Below are positions 51,637 to 59,939 of a stretch of 64,000 bases of DNA, piece by piece. The notes beneath the pieces were generated by a model. That model saw only the letters and a program-made list of their open reading frames with translations. It was not told the DNA's origin and did no database searches. Made by a program: the position numbers and the translations under genes. Source of the DNA: SXVE01 sp036388895. GTDB taxonomy: Bacteria > Acidobacteriota > Blastocatellia > Pyrinomonadales > Pyrinomonadaceae. Numbering within the stretch: the first letter of the stretch is position 1; every line of letters begins with the position of its first letter. The DNA lies in contig DASVQY010000016.1 of NCBI GenBank assembly GCA_036388895.1, forward strand, positions 4,030 to 68,029, read 5' to 3'.

Positions 51637-52551
51637 TTAAAGTCTTTTGGCGGAATTTGAACCGAGGCGCGAACGATTCTGTTTGAGCGTGTGAAATATT
51701 ACGGCGCCGAGGATTATAGCGCCGCCGAGAATCGCCCATTTGCTCGGGCGCTCACCGATAAAGAGGAAAACCCAGATCGGATTGAGCAGCGGCTCGATAA
51801 ATCCGATAATGCTGGCGTCCAGAGAACGAACGCCTTCGGCAATTCCTTTAGTAAAGAGAATGTATGCCGCGCCGATTTGAAGAACGCCGAGAAAAATAAT
51901 TGCGAGCAAATCCCGACTGTTCGGATTCGGTAAGTTTTGCGCGAGAATCGGAAGCATAAAAACGACAATTAGAATATTGCCGTAAAAAACCGAAATCGCC
52001 GGATTTCTGTTTTCGAGCAAGCGCGGATGGCGCAGCATTATAAAATAAAGCCCGAAAAACAAGCCCGATAAAAGCGCGGCTATGTTGCCGACGAAAATGT
52101 TTGAGGCGAGAGCGTTGCTTGCGCTCTGTTCTTCAAAAAAGAACAAGCTCATTCCAGCCAGACAAACCACAACCGTAATCAAATCCGAAAAACGAAATTT
52201 TTCCTTTAATATAAACGGCGACAAAATCAAAATATAAATCGGCGCGGTATATTGCAGGAAAATGGCGTTGGCGGCGGTCGTCGTTTTAGTCGCGTAAACA
52301 AAGCATGTCAGCGTTCCGGCGTAAAGAAAAGAAGTTAAAAGCGTGAATCTGTTTAATTGCAGTCCTTTTTTATAAGTGAAAGCGGCGACCGTCAGCGCCG
52401 CGAAAAACGAACGACCGCAATTGACCGCGAACGCGTCGAGCGTCGTCATTTTTATAAAAAGACCGCCGGTGCTCCAAAGCAAAACGGCGAACAGAACCAG
52501 CAAAACCGGCGGAACAATAGATTTATGTTCGGGATGACTCAATGCAATCAA
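51637..52551 (-). CDS. DMT superfamily (EamA) transporter
   Basis: Ten-helix inner-membrane transporter of 304 residues with two EamA repeats: LLWSTGGLFIKMTTLDAFAVN in repeat 1 and GVLQIGAAYILFTKGIAEG with SIIGFIEPLLNPIWVFLFIGE in repeat 2. Families of this type export amino acids or related metabolites; specificity not readable. On the minus strand ahead of pckG but with its own leader. Confidence 0.88.
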   Translation of the reverse strand: MIALSHPEHKSIVPPVLLVLFAVLLWSTGGLFIKMTTLDAFAVNCGRSFFAALTVAAFTYKKGLQLNRFTLLTSFLYAGTLTCFVYATKTTTAANAIFLQYTAPIYILILSPFILKEKFRFSDLITVVVCLAGMSLFFFEEQSASNALASNIFVGNIAALLSGLFFGLYFIMLRHPRLLENRNPAISVFYGNILIVVFMLPILAQNLPNPNSRDLLAIIFLGVLQIGAAYILFTKGIAEGVRSLDASIIGFIEPLLNPIWVFLFIGERPSKWAILGGAIILGAVIFHTLKQNRSRLGSNSAKRL

Positions 52552-52743
52552 TTGTAGAAAAAGTAGAAAAGAGTAAAAAAGAAATGAAACAAAAAATAAT
52601 TTATTAAAACGCGGATAGATGCCGATACATTTTCATTAGTGTTGCAAATATAAAAAATGACAAAAACTCGCGAAAATTAGCGTTTCATTTCTTTAAAGAA
52701 TAGATTTTCCTCTTTTCAAAAACCATTCGGTTTTGCGGCGAAA

Positions 52744-53784
52744 CTAATTTGAATTTTCAATCACGTTGGAAACCGTTTCGCGCAGGCGTTTCGCGGCGGT
52801 CGTCGCAGGTTCAAGTTCCACGTCTTCGACGCCATAAACCCTTTTGCCGAATACGCCGTTCCACGGCGGAATTACCAATGAAACCGCTCCGTAACCGCGC
52901 GCCTGACAAGCGAGTCGCAAAATCGGTTTCGCTTCGTCGGGCTGATTGTAGCCGAAGACTTTCATTTGTTTTCTTTCGAGACGAGAAACTTCGGAAAGTT
53001 TTTCCGCGCCTTCCAAAATGCCGACCCAGCAAGTTCCGCAAGCGGCGCTGCGGCACTCGACCGGAATTACGCCTTCCAAGCATCGCACGTCTTTGCTGCT
53101 CCAATTTTTTGATTGATCGCGCGCGGCGGCTGAAGCGATTTCTTCATCATTGACCAATTGAAACTTACCGTCAGAAGCGGTTTCGTCGTAGGTAACAGTG
53201 AATTTTTTATCAACGGTTTTCAGAAAACTGAAAATTCCTTGCGAATCATTTCTTAAACGTTCTTCCACGATTTTGTCGGGTGATTTCGCGAGCCGACCTT
53301 TCGGCTTCTCTACGTTGCCTTTTGATTTTTTGAAATCTTCAAGTCCGACCTGTACGAGCGTCATCAAACCGACTGCCGCAATACCGACAATCAAAGATTT
53401 ATCAACTTTCGATTTTTCGGCAACCGCCAGCGCGGTTTGTTCGATTAAATCACTCAAACTCGCTGTTTCATTGATAAATGACTCGGCGCGCCTTTCGATT
53501 TCCGCTTTGGTTTCTGCCCAGAAACGATGACCGTAGAGAAATTTGTGGGACGAATCAATCTGATTCTTTAATTCGTAATCGCCCTGTAAAACGAATTTCT
53601 GAACGGCTTTCGCTTTGTCTTCGGTTGTTTGCAGATAGCGGAAAAGTTCCAAAGGATAAAACCGAAACCAAATCCGCACGGCATTGCGATCAACCGAATG
53701 AATCGTTGGAAGCAATTTCTCGATTGCAGAAAGCCAATCATTTTCAGTGAATTTATTTAAGTAATCTTCAAGTTTTGTAGTCAT
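52744..53784 (-). CDS. [2Fe-2S] ferredoxin-domain protein with novel N-terminal domain
   Basis: 346 residues from ATG 53784. The C-terminal ~120 residues are a plant-type ferredoxin domain: four Cys as C-R-S-A-A-C-G-T-C and LRLACQARG. The N-terminal ~110 residues are helical and tryptophan-rich (ENDWLSAIEKLLPTIHS, RFYPLELFRYLQTTED), then a hydrophobic helix (SLIVGIAAVGLMTLVQVGL). I recognise no family for that part. The fusion suggests an electron carrier anchored to a membrane or complex. No redox partner gene adjacent. Confidence 0.72.
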   Translation of the reverse strand: MTTKLEDYLNKFTENDWLSAIEKLLPTIHSVDRNAVRIWFRFYPLELFRYLQTTEDKAKAVQKFVLQGDYELKNQIDSSHKFLYGHRFWAETKAEIERRAESFINETASLSDLIEQTALAVAEKSKVDKSLIVGIAAVGLMTLVQVGLEDFKKSKGNVEKPKGRLAKSPDKIVEERLRNDSQGIFSFLKTVDKKFTVTYDETASDGKFQLVNDEEIASAAARDQSKNWSSKDVRCLEGVIPVECRSAACGTCWVGILEGAEKLSEVSRLERKQMKVFGYNQPDEAKPILRLACQARGYGAVSLVIPPWNGVFGKRVYGVEDVELEPATTAAKRLRETVSNVIENSN

Positions 53785-53941
53785 AAAAATTTCCAATTAA
53801 TATCCGATAATCAAGACTTAAATTTTATGAAAAACCGAGTAACCAATTTTTAGAATTAGTCATCAAAGCTTTTTCCGATTTCGCGGTAAATATCAAAAAC
53901 AGAAATTTTACAGTTAAATTTTTGTTTATGCAAAAGCTCGC

Positions 53942-53970
53942 TTGACAAAGGTTTTTGTGTTTCGTATTAT
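53942..53970 (+). promoter_or_regulatory. Sigma-70 promoter of the str-S10 operon
   Basis: TTGACA at 53942-53947, 17-base spacer, TATTAT at 53965-53970. It precedes rpsL by about 330 bases, giving a long structured leader. Near-consensus spacing and -35. Confidence 0.75.
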
Positions 53971-54031
53971 CTGAAGTTTCGGACACATTCGTCCAGACTT
54001 TCTGTACAATGCTGTAAAGCGTTGTGCTGAA

Positions 54032-54074
54032 GATTTTTGAAGGTTGCAAACAGGATTTTGAAGGTTGCAAACAG
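54032..54074. repeat. Tandem duplication in the rpsL leader
   Basis: A 22-base and a 21-base copy in tandem, starting GATTTTTGAAGG / GATTTTGAAGG and both ending TTGCAAACAG, at 54032-54053 and 54054-54074. Lies in the transcribed leader; likely replication slippage, possibly a regulator site. Confidence 0.7.
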
Positions 54075-54078
54075 GAAT

Positions 54079-54147
54079 TGTAGCGTAAGACAGCCGAACC
54101 TATCGGATTGCGGCATTTTGGTCATATCAATTAAAAGCCACGCTACA
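54079..54147 (+). promoter_or_regulatory. Leader stem-loop upstream of rpsL
   Basis: TGTAGCGT at 54079-54086 pairs with ACGCTACA at 54140-54147, closing a 53-base loop. Leader structures of this kind in str operons bind ribosomal protein S7 in some bacteria; here this is only a possibility. Confidence 0.45.
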
Positions 54148-54252
54148 GCAAAGTTGAAACCGGATTTAATTATTTAATTTAAGGTTTAATTAATCGAATA
54201 AAACGCAAGTTATCGCTTGTGCTAACTGCCGGAAACGCTTTCGGCAAGAGTC

Positions 54253-54277
54253 AGGTAAAAGATTTCTTTTGCCTTTT
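54253..54277 (+). terminator. Attenuator-like hairpin just before rpsL
   Basis: AGGTAAAAGA at 54253-54262 pairs with TCTTTTGCCT at 54265-54274 (one G-T pair, loop TT), followed by TTT. It ends 24 bases before the rpsL ATG, so readthrough would be regulated in the leader. Confidence 0.5.
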
Positions 54278-54300
54278 GGGTTTTAAATTAAGAGGAAATA

Positions 54301-54702
54301 ATGCCAACGATTAATCAATTAGTTCGCAAAGGTCGCCAGGCGGTGAAATACAAAACGGCGAGTCCGGCTTTGCAGGCAAACCCGCAAAAACGCGGAGTCT
54401 GCACGCGCGTTTACACGCAAACGCCGAAAAAACCGAACTCGGCTCTGCGCAAAGTCGCTCGCGTTCGCTTGACGAACGGAATCGAAGTAACGACGTATAT
54501 TCCCGGCATCGGACATAATTTGCAGGAACACTCAATCGTTTTGATTCGCGGCGGACGCGTCAAGGATTTGCCGGGCGTTCGTTATCACATTATTCGCGGA
54601 ACGCTCGACTCTTCGGGCGTTGCCAATCGCAATCAAGCGCGCTCGAAATACGGCGCGAAACGACCGAAGGCTGGAGCGGCTGCACCGGCGAAGAAGAAAT
54701 AA
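54301..54702 (+). CDS. rpsL: 30S ribosomal protein S12
   Basis: 133 residues. Decoding-site protein; conserved start MPTINQLVRKGR, KKPNSALRKVARVRLTNG and RGGRVKDLPGVRYH with the two streptomycin-relevant lysines intact. GAGG ribosome-binding site (AAGAGGAAATA) directly before ATG 54301. First gene of the str operon; followed by rpsG. Confidence 0.97.
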   Translation: MPTINQLVRKGRQAVKYKTASPALQANPQKRGVCTRVYTQTPKKPNSALRKVARVRLTNGIEVTTYIPGIGHNLQEHSIVLIRGGRVKDLPGVRYHIIRGTLDSSGVANRNQARSKYGAKRPKAGAAAPAKKK

Positions 54703-54712
54703 TTAAAGATTA

Positions 54713-54754
54713 AAAATTCAAGATTTCAAAATAAAAACGCGAATCTTGAATTTT
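54713..54754. repeat. Period-7 inverted array, rpsL-rpsG spacer
   Basis: Perfect arms AAAATTCAAGATT at 54713-54725 and AATCTTGAATTTT at 54742-54754. Units on the left: AAAGATT, AAAAATT, CAAGATT, TCAAAAT; on the right in reverse complement AAATTCA, AAATTCA, AGATTCG. The right arm ends 14 bases before the rpsG ATG (no Shine-Dalgarno). Confidence 0.88.
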
Positions 54755-54768
54755 GAATTTATAAGAAT

Positions 54769-55239
54769 ATGCCAAGAAGAAGAGTTGCAGGAAAAAGAGA
54801 AGTATTGCCCGATCCGATTTACAACAGCGTGGTCGTAACCAAATTTATTAACGGGTTAATGTGGCAAGGCAAGAAGTCGGTTGCCGAAGATATCTTTTAC
54901 GGTGCGATGGATAAACTCGCGCAAAGAACCGGAGAAGAGCCCTTGAAAGTCTTTAAAAGAGCGCTTGATACAATTGCTCCGACACTCGAAGTAAAATCCC
55001 GCCGTATCGGCGGCGCTACTTATCAAGTGCCGATTGAGGTCAGCCGCGACCGTCGTAACACGCTGGCGATTCGCTGGATTGTGACTAACGCGCGTAAGCG
55101 AAACGAAAAAACCATGCAGGATCGTCTTGTCGGCGAGCTTCTTGATTCAACTAATAACCGCGGCGGCGCAGCGAAAAAACGTGAAGACGTTCACCGTATG
55201 GCAGAAGCGAACAAAGCGTTCGCGCATTATAGATTTTAA
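54769..55239 (+). CDS. rpsG: 30S ribosomal protein S7
   Basis: 156 residues, primary 16S binder of the small-subunit head. MPRRRVAGKREVLPDP start, GKKSVAEDIFYGAMDKL, EVKSRRIGGATYQVP and VHRMAEANKAFAHYRF end, all typical. Second gene of the str operon. Start lacks an obvious ribosome-binding site; the spacer array lies in its place. Confidence 0.97.
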   Translation: MPRRRVAGKREVLPDPIYNSVVVTKFINGLMWQGKKSVAEDIFYGAMDKLAQRTGEEPLKVFKRALDTIAPTLEVKSRRIGGATYQVPIEVSRDRRNTLAIRWIVTNARKRNEKTMQDRLVGELLDSTNNRGGAAKKREDVHRMAEANKAFAHYRF

Positions 55240-55244
55240 TAAAT

Positions 55245-55345
55245 CGGTTTTTGGTCTTTGGCTTTTGGTTCTTAGAATTTTGCCGAAACTTAGATGTTTC
55301 AGGCAAACGCCAAAGACCGAAAACCAAAGATAGAAAACCAAAGAA
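55245..55345. repeat. Period-7 inverted array, rpsG-fusA spacer
   Basis: Left CGGTTTTTGGTCTTTGGC at 55245-55262 pairs with GCCAAAGACCGAAAACC (from 55309) with one mismatch. Right-hand 7-mers: CCAAAGA, CCGAAAA, CCAAAGA, TAGAAAA, CCAAAGA. Left-hand words in complement: CCAAAAG, CCAAAGA, CCAAAAA. The array runs to within two bases of the fusA ATG (55348). Confidence 0.88.
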
Positions 55346-55347
55346 GT

Positions 55348-57444
55348 ATGGCAAACATTACCTTAGACAAATTCAGAAACATCGGTATTATGGCGCACAT
55401 TGACGCCGGTAAAACCACAACGACCGAGCGCGTGCTTTTCTACACGGGTGTTTCGCACAAAATCGGCGAAGTTCACGAAGGAACGGCGACGATGGACTGG
55501 ATGGAACAGGAACAAGAGCGCGGAATTACGATTACGTCCGCTGCAACTACCTGTTTTTGGAAACGTAACGGAGTCGAACACCGAATCAACATTATTGATA
55601 CGCCTGGACACGTTGACTTCACGATGGAAGTCGAACGTTCTTTGCGTGTTCTCGACGGTGCGGTTTGTGTTTTTGACGGCGTTGCTGGTGTTGAACCGCA
55701 ATCGGAAACCGTTTGGCGTCAAGCCGACAAATATGGCGTTCCGAGAATTTGTTTTATCAATAAATTAGATCGCGCAGGCGCTTCATTTGATCGTTCGTTC
55801 GATTCAATTTTGAAACGTCTCGGTGCAAATGCTGTCGCTCTGCAAATTCCAATCGGTCTTGAAGATCAATTAAAAGGTGTCGTTGACCTGATCACAATGA
55901 AAGGTTTGATTTGGAACGACGAAACCAAAGGCGCGCAGTATGAAACTACGGATATTCCCGCTGACTTAATGGATGCGGCGAAAGAAGCGCGCGAAAAATT
56001 GGTCGAAGCTGTTTCAGCGATTGATGATGATTTGATGATGAAATACCTCGAAGGTGAGGAAATCAGTGAAGCTGAAATTCGCGCAGCGCTTCGTCAAGGA
56101 ACAATCGAATTGAAAATTGTTCCGGTCGTTACCGGTTCAGCCTTCAAAAACAAAGGCGTTCAAACTTTGCTTGACGCGGTTGTTGATTATTTGCCGAGCC
56201 CGCTCGATATTCCGGCGGTCGAAGGTGTTAATCCGCGAACTGACGAAGTTGAAACTCGCGCTGCCGATCCGAAAGATCCGTTTGCCGGTTTGGTTTTCAA
56301 ACTAATGGCTGACAAACATTTGGGACAACTCGCATTTGTCAGAATTTATTCGGGAACGGTCAATTCGGGTTCATACGTTTACAATACTATTAAAGGCAAT
56401 AAAGAGCGCGTCGGTCGTTTGATGCTGATGCACGCCAATAAACGTGAGGACGTCGAATCGGCGAGTGCCGGAGAAATAGTTGCTATCGGCGGAATGAAAA
56501 ACGTCACCACGGGTGATACCATTTCTGACGAAAGCAAGCATATTGTTCTCGAATCAATGGAATTTCCTGATCCTGTTGTGCGGGTCGCGGTTGAGCCGAA
56601 AACTCGTCAGGATCAAGACAAAATGGGCATTGCGCTCAACCGTCTCGCTCAGGAAGATCCGAGTTTCCAAGTTTCGACCGATCATGAAACCGGTCAGACG
56701 ATTATCGCCGGAATGGGCGAATTGCATCTCGAAATTATCGTTGACCGAATGAAGCGCGAATTCGGCGTTGAAGCTAACGTCGGTAAACCGCAGGTTGCTT
56801 ACCGCGAAACGATAACGATGCAAGCGCCGGGTAAAGAAATCTTTAAGAAACAATCGGGTGGTCGCGGTCAGTTTGGACACGTTGAACTCGAAATCGAACC
56901 GGCACCGGGCGAAGGTTTTGTTTTTGAAGACAAAATCACCGGCGGGGCGATTCCGAGACAATTTATCAAGCCTGTTTCCGAAGGAATTAAGGACGCTATG
57001 CAGCGCGGATTTCTTGCAGGGTATGAACTCGTTGATATTAAAGCCAGCCTTCTTTTCGGTTCATATCACGAAGTTGACTCGGACGAGCGTTCATTCCATA
57101 TCGCGGGAAGTCTCGCTTTTCAGGATGCCGTTAAAAAAGCAAAACCTGTTTTGCTTGAGCCGATTATGCGCGTTGAAGTAGTTACGCCGGAAGAGTATAT
57201 GGGTTCGGTTAACGGTGACTTAAACCGTCGGCGCGGACAAATTGAAAAAATGGAACCGCGTCCGGGGGGCGTGCAAGTTGTAACGGCTTTTGTTCCGCTT
57301 TCGGAAATGTTCGGTTATACGACGGATCTACGCTCTTCGACGCAGGGGCGCGCAACTTCAAGTATGCACTTCGAGCGCTATGCAGAAGCTCCACGAAACG
57401 TTGCTGAAGAAATTATCGCGAAAGTTAAAGGAGCCAGTAACTAA
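55348..57444 (+). CDS. fusA: Elongation factor G
   Basis: Ribosomal translocase GTPase, 698 residues from ATG 55348. G1 AHIDAGKTTTTE, G3 DTPGHVDF, G4 NKLDRAGA, then domains II to V with the C-terminal RSSTQGRATSSMHFERYAE. An in-frame ATG-less extension from 55294 falls inside the spacer array and is not part of EF-G. Third gene of the str operon. Confidence 0.97.
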   Translation: MANITLDKFRNIGIMAHIDAGKTTTTERVLFYTGVSHKIGEVHEGTATMDWMEQEQERGITITSAATTCFWKRNGVEHRINIIDTPGHVDFTMEVERSLRVLDGAVCVFDGVAGVEPQSETVWRQADKYGVPRICFINKLDRAGASFDRSFDSILKRLGANAVALQIPIGLEDQLKGVVDLITMKGLIWNDETKGAQYETTDIPADLMDAAKEAREKLVEAVSAIDDDLMMKYLEGEEISEAEIRAALRQGTIELKIVPVVTGSAFKNKGVQTLLDAVVDYLPSPLDIPAVEGVNPRTDEVETRAADPKDPFAGLVFKLMADKHLGQLAFVRIYSGTVNSGSYVYNTIKGNKERVGRLMLMHANKREDVESASAGEIVAIGGMKNVTTGDTISDESKHIVLESMEFPDPVVRVAVEPKTRQDQDKMGIALNRLAQEDPSFQVSTDHETGQTIIAGMGELHLEIIVDRMKREFGVEANVGKPQVAYRETITMQAPGKEIFKKQSGGRGQFGHVELEIEPAPGEGFVFEDKITGGAIPRQFIKPVSEGIKDAMQRGFLAGYELVDIKASLLFGSYHEVDSDERSFHIAGSLAFQDAVKKAKPVLLEPIMRVEVVTPEEYMGSVNGDLNRRRGQIEKMEPRPGGVQVVTAFVPLSEMFGYTTDLRSSTQGRATSSMHFERYAEAPRNVAEEIIAKVKGASN

Positions 57445-57454
57445 ATAAAATTGC

Positions 57455-57515
57455 GATTTTGAATTTGCGGTTTCGATTGAAAATATTCGCAAATCAAAAA
57501 TCTGAAATCAAAAAT
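57455..57515. repeat. Period-7 inverted array, fusA-tuf spacer
   Basis: GATTTTGAATTTGCG at 57455-57469 against CGCAAATCAAAAATC at 57488-57502 (13 of 15 complementary). Right side 7-mers: GCAAATC, AAAAATC, TGAAATC, AAAAATT. Here, unlike the other spacers, a real GGAG site follows (CAGGAGAAGTT) before the tuf ATG. Confidence 0.75.
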
Positions 57516-57529
57516 TTTCAGGAGAAGTT

Positions 57530-58717
57530 ATGAGTAAAGAGAAGTTTGATAGAAGTAAACCGCACGTGAATATCGGAACAATCGGGCACGTCGATCACGG
57601 CAAAACGACCTTAACGGCTGCTATCACGAAAGTATTAGCCAAACACAATCCGAAAGTGCAGGTTCGTGATTTCGGTTCGATTGATAATGCGCCGGAAGAG
57701 AAAGCGCGCGGCATTACGATTGCTACTTCGCACGTTGAATACGAAACTGCCAATCGGCACTACGCGCACGTTGATTGTCCCGGTCACGCCGACTATGTCA
57801 AAAACATGATCACCGGCGCCGCTCAGATGGACGGAGCTATTTTAGTTGTCGCCGCCACAGACGGACCGATGCCGCAGACTCGCGAACATATTCTGCTTGG
57901 TCGTCAGGTCGGCGTTCCGGCAATGGTCGTGTTTATGAACAAAGTCGATATGGTTGACGACGAAGAGTTGTTGGAACTGGTCGAACTCGAAGTCAGAGAA
58001 CTGCTCTCCAGTTATGAATTTCCGGGCGATGATATTCCGGTTGTTCGCGGTTCGGCACTCAGAGCACTCGAAGGCGATCCGAAATGGGAAACGACGATTG
58101 ACGAACTGATGGCGGCGGTTGACGATTACATTCCGACGCCGGAAAGAGACACCGACAAACCGTTTCTGATGCCGGTCGAAGACATTTTTACGATTCAAGG
58201 ACGCGGAACAGTCGCGACGGGCAGAATCGAACGCGGAGTGATCAACGTCAATGAACCGGTCGAAATTGTCGGCATCAAAGATACGAAGAACTCGGTTGTG
58301 ACTGGCGTAGAAATGTTCAAAAAGCTTCTCGATAAAGGAATGGCGGGCGACAACGTCGGACTTCTGCTGCGCGGAGTTGAAAGAAAGGAAATCGAACGCG
58401 GACAGGTAATAGCAAAACCGGGAACGATCACGCCGCACACAAAATTCAAGGCAGAAGCATACGTTTTGACGAAAGAAGAAGGCGGACGACACACGCCGTT
58501 TTTCACCGGATACAGACCGCAGTTTTACTTTAGAACAACTGACGTCACAGGTGTTGCACATCTTCCGACGGGAGTCGAGATGGTGATGCCGGGCGATAAC
58601 ATTGCAATGGAGATCGAATTGATCGCACCGATTGCAATGGAAAAAGGATTGAGATTCGCTATTAGAGAAGGCGGCAGAACAGTCGGCGCAGGCACCGTTT
58701 CCGAAATCGTTGAGTAA
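57530..58717 (+). CDS. tuf: Elongation factor Tu
   Basis: 395 residues, delivers aminoacyl-tRNA to the ribosome. GHVDHGKTTLT, DCPGHADYVKNM, NKVDMVDD and the C-terminal TVGAGTVSEIVE are canonical. Strong CAGGAG site before ATG 57530. Ends at 58717; only tuf copy in this window. Confidence 0.97.
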   Translation: MSKEKFDRSKPHVNIGTIGHVDHGKTTLTAAITKVLAKHNPKVQVRDFGSIDNAPEEKARGITIATSHVEYETANRHYAHVDCPGHADYVKNMITGAAQMDGAILVVAATDGPMPQTREHILLGRQVGVPAMVVFMNKVDMVDDEELLELVELEVRELLSSYEFPGDDIPVVRGSALRALEGDPKWETTIDELMAAVDDYIPTPERDTDKPFLMPVEDIFTIQGRGTVATGRIERGVINVNEPVEIVGIKDTKNSVVTGVEMFKKLLDKGMAGDNVGLLLRGVERKEIERGQVIAKPGTITPHTKFKAEAYVLTKEEGGRHTPFFTGYRPQFYFRTTDVTGVAHLPTGVEMVMPGDNIAMEIELIAPIAMEKGLRFAIREGGRTVGAGTVSEIVE

Positions 58718-58720
58718 CTA

Positions 58721-58755
58721 TTAGTAGTCAGTATTCGCAATATACTGACTACTAA
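58721..58755. repeat. Period-7 inverted array, tuf-rpsJ spacer
   Basis: Perfect arms TTAGTAGTCAGTAT at 58721-58734 and ATACTGACTACTAA at 58742-58755, loop of seven. Units TTAGTAG and TCAGTAT; right side ACTGACT, ACTAATT, ACTAAAA. The left arm begins four bases after the tuf stop and the right arm ends 11 bases before the rpsJ ATG. Confidence 0.92.
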
Positions 58756-58766
58756 TTACTAAAAAT

Positions 58767-59087
58767 ATGTTAAACGAAAAAATTCGCATTAAATTAAAGG
58801 CTTACGATCATCGAGTTTTAGATCAATCAACGCAGGAAATTGTTGATACGGCGAAAAGAACCGGCGCGAGAATCGCGGGACCGATTCCGCTTCCGACCAT
58901 TAAAAATAAATGGACGGTATTGCGCTCGCCGCACGTTGACAAAAAATCGCGCGAGCAGTTTGAAATCAGAACGCACAAGCGCCTTATGGATATTCTCGAC
59001 CCGACAGCCGAAACGGTTGATGCGTTGATGAAACTGGATCTGCCGGCTGGCGTAGACGTAGAAATTAAAGCATTCGGTAAAGGTTAG
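58767..59087 (+). CDS. rpsJ: 30S ribosomal protein S10
   Basis: 106 residues, also NusE in antitermination. RIKLKAYDHRVLDQSTQEIV, GPIPLPTIKNKWTVLRSPHVDKKSREQFE, DILDPTAETVDALMKLDLPAGVDVEI are all conserved. First gene of the S10 operon, directly after the tuf spacer array. No good ribosome-binding site. Confidence 0.97.
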   Translation: MLNEKIRIKLKAYDHRVLDQSTQEIVDTAKRTGARIAGPIPLPTIKNKWTVLRSPHVDKKSREQFEIRTHKRLMDILDPTAETVDALMKLDLPAGVDVEIKAFGKG

Positions 59088-59180
59088 TTCATTGAGTTTA
59101 TAGAGTACGTTGAGTTCATCGAAAAAAGAAATTTTCTTTAACTCAATAAGCTCAATAAACCCAATGGATTCAATAAACTT
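59088..59180. repeat. Period-9 inverted array, rpsJ-rplC spacer
   Basis: Left units GTTCATTGA, GTTTATAGA, GTACGTTGA, GTTCATCGA; right side in reverse complement GTTTATTGA, ATCCATTGG, GTTTATTGA, GCTTATTGA. The right side ends six bases before the rplC ATG (59187). Shares its word with the rplC-rplD array. Confidence 0.88.
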
Positions 59181-59186
59181 AAAGAT

Positions 59187-59825
59187 ATGATTAGCGGAAT
59201 TATCGGAAGAAAAGTTGGAATGACGCAGATTTTTGCGGAAGACGGAACGGTTACGCCGGTTACAGTCATCAAAGCGGGACCATGCGTTGTCGTCCAAACA
59301 AAAAGCGCGTCGGGGAATGACGGCTATAATGCGGTACAGCTCGGTTTGGTCGAAGATAAACCGATTAAACTGAAAAATGTTACCAAGCCGTTGCTCGGGC
59401 ATTTCGAGAAAACGGGCGGCGGCGTTCCTCCGACACGGGTTTTGAAAGAAATTCGTTTAACCGGTGAGCCGGACGCGAATATCGGCGATCAAGTAAAAGT
59501 AGATGTTTTCGCTGACGGCGACAAAATCGAAGTAGTCGGCAAATCGAAAGGTAAAGGTTTTCAGGGAACGATCAAGCGCCATAAATTTCATCGCGGTCCC
59601 GAATCGCACGGTTCGATGAGCGTTCGTGCTCCGGGTTCAATCGGTCAATCCGCTTATCCGTCACGCGTAATCAAAGGAACACGTTCATCTGGGCATATGG
59701 GCGACGCGCGCGTAACCGTAAAAGGTTTAACTGTTGCGAGGGTTGACGTTGAAAACAATTTGATAATGGTGCGCGGCGCGGTTCCGGGCGCAAATGGAAG
59801 TTTGGTTGTAGTTAAGAAATCATAA
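59187..59825 (+). CDS. rplC: 50S ribosomal protein L3
   Basis: 212 residues. GIIGRKVGMTQIFAEDG start, FQGTIKRHKFHRGPESHGS region with the peptidyl-transferase loop, and GDARVTVKGL are typical. S10 operon gene 2. No obvious ribosome-binding site; it follows the period-9 array. Confidence 0.97.
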   Translation: MISGIIGRKVGMTQIFAEDGTVTPVTVIKAGPCVVVQTKSASGNDGYNAVQLGLVEDKPIKLKNVTKPLLGHFEKTGGGVPPTRVLKEIRLTGEPDANIGDQVKVDVFADGDKIEVVGKSKGKGFQGTIKRHKFHRGPESHGSMSVRAPGSIGQSAYPSRVIKGTRSSGHMGDARVTVKGLTVARVDVENNLIMVRGAVPGANGSLVVVKKS

Positions 59826-59830
59826 AAATG

Positions 59831-59922
59831 GTTCATTGAGTTTATTGGGTTTATTGGGTTCGTGGAGTAAAGGGGTTTTTTCTAACTCTAAGAACTTTAA
59901 AAACTCTATGAATTCTATGAAC
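59831..59922. repeat. Period-9 inverted array, rplC-rplD spacer
   Basis: Left units GTTCATTGA, GTTTATTGG, GTTTATTGG, GTTCGTGGA; right side in reverse complement GTTCATAGA, ATTCATAGA, GTTTTTAAA, GTTCTTAGA. Same word family as the preceding spacer, pointing to copying between neighbouring spacers. Right side ends 17 bases before the rplD ATG (59940), where GGAG is present. Confidence 0.85.
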
Positions 59923-59939
59923 TCAAACGGAGTGAAATT

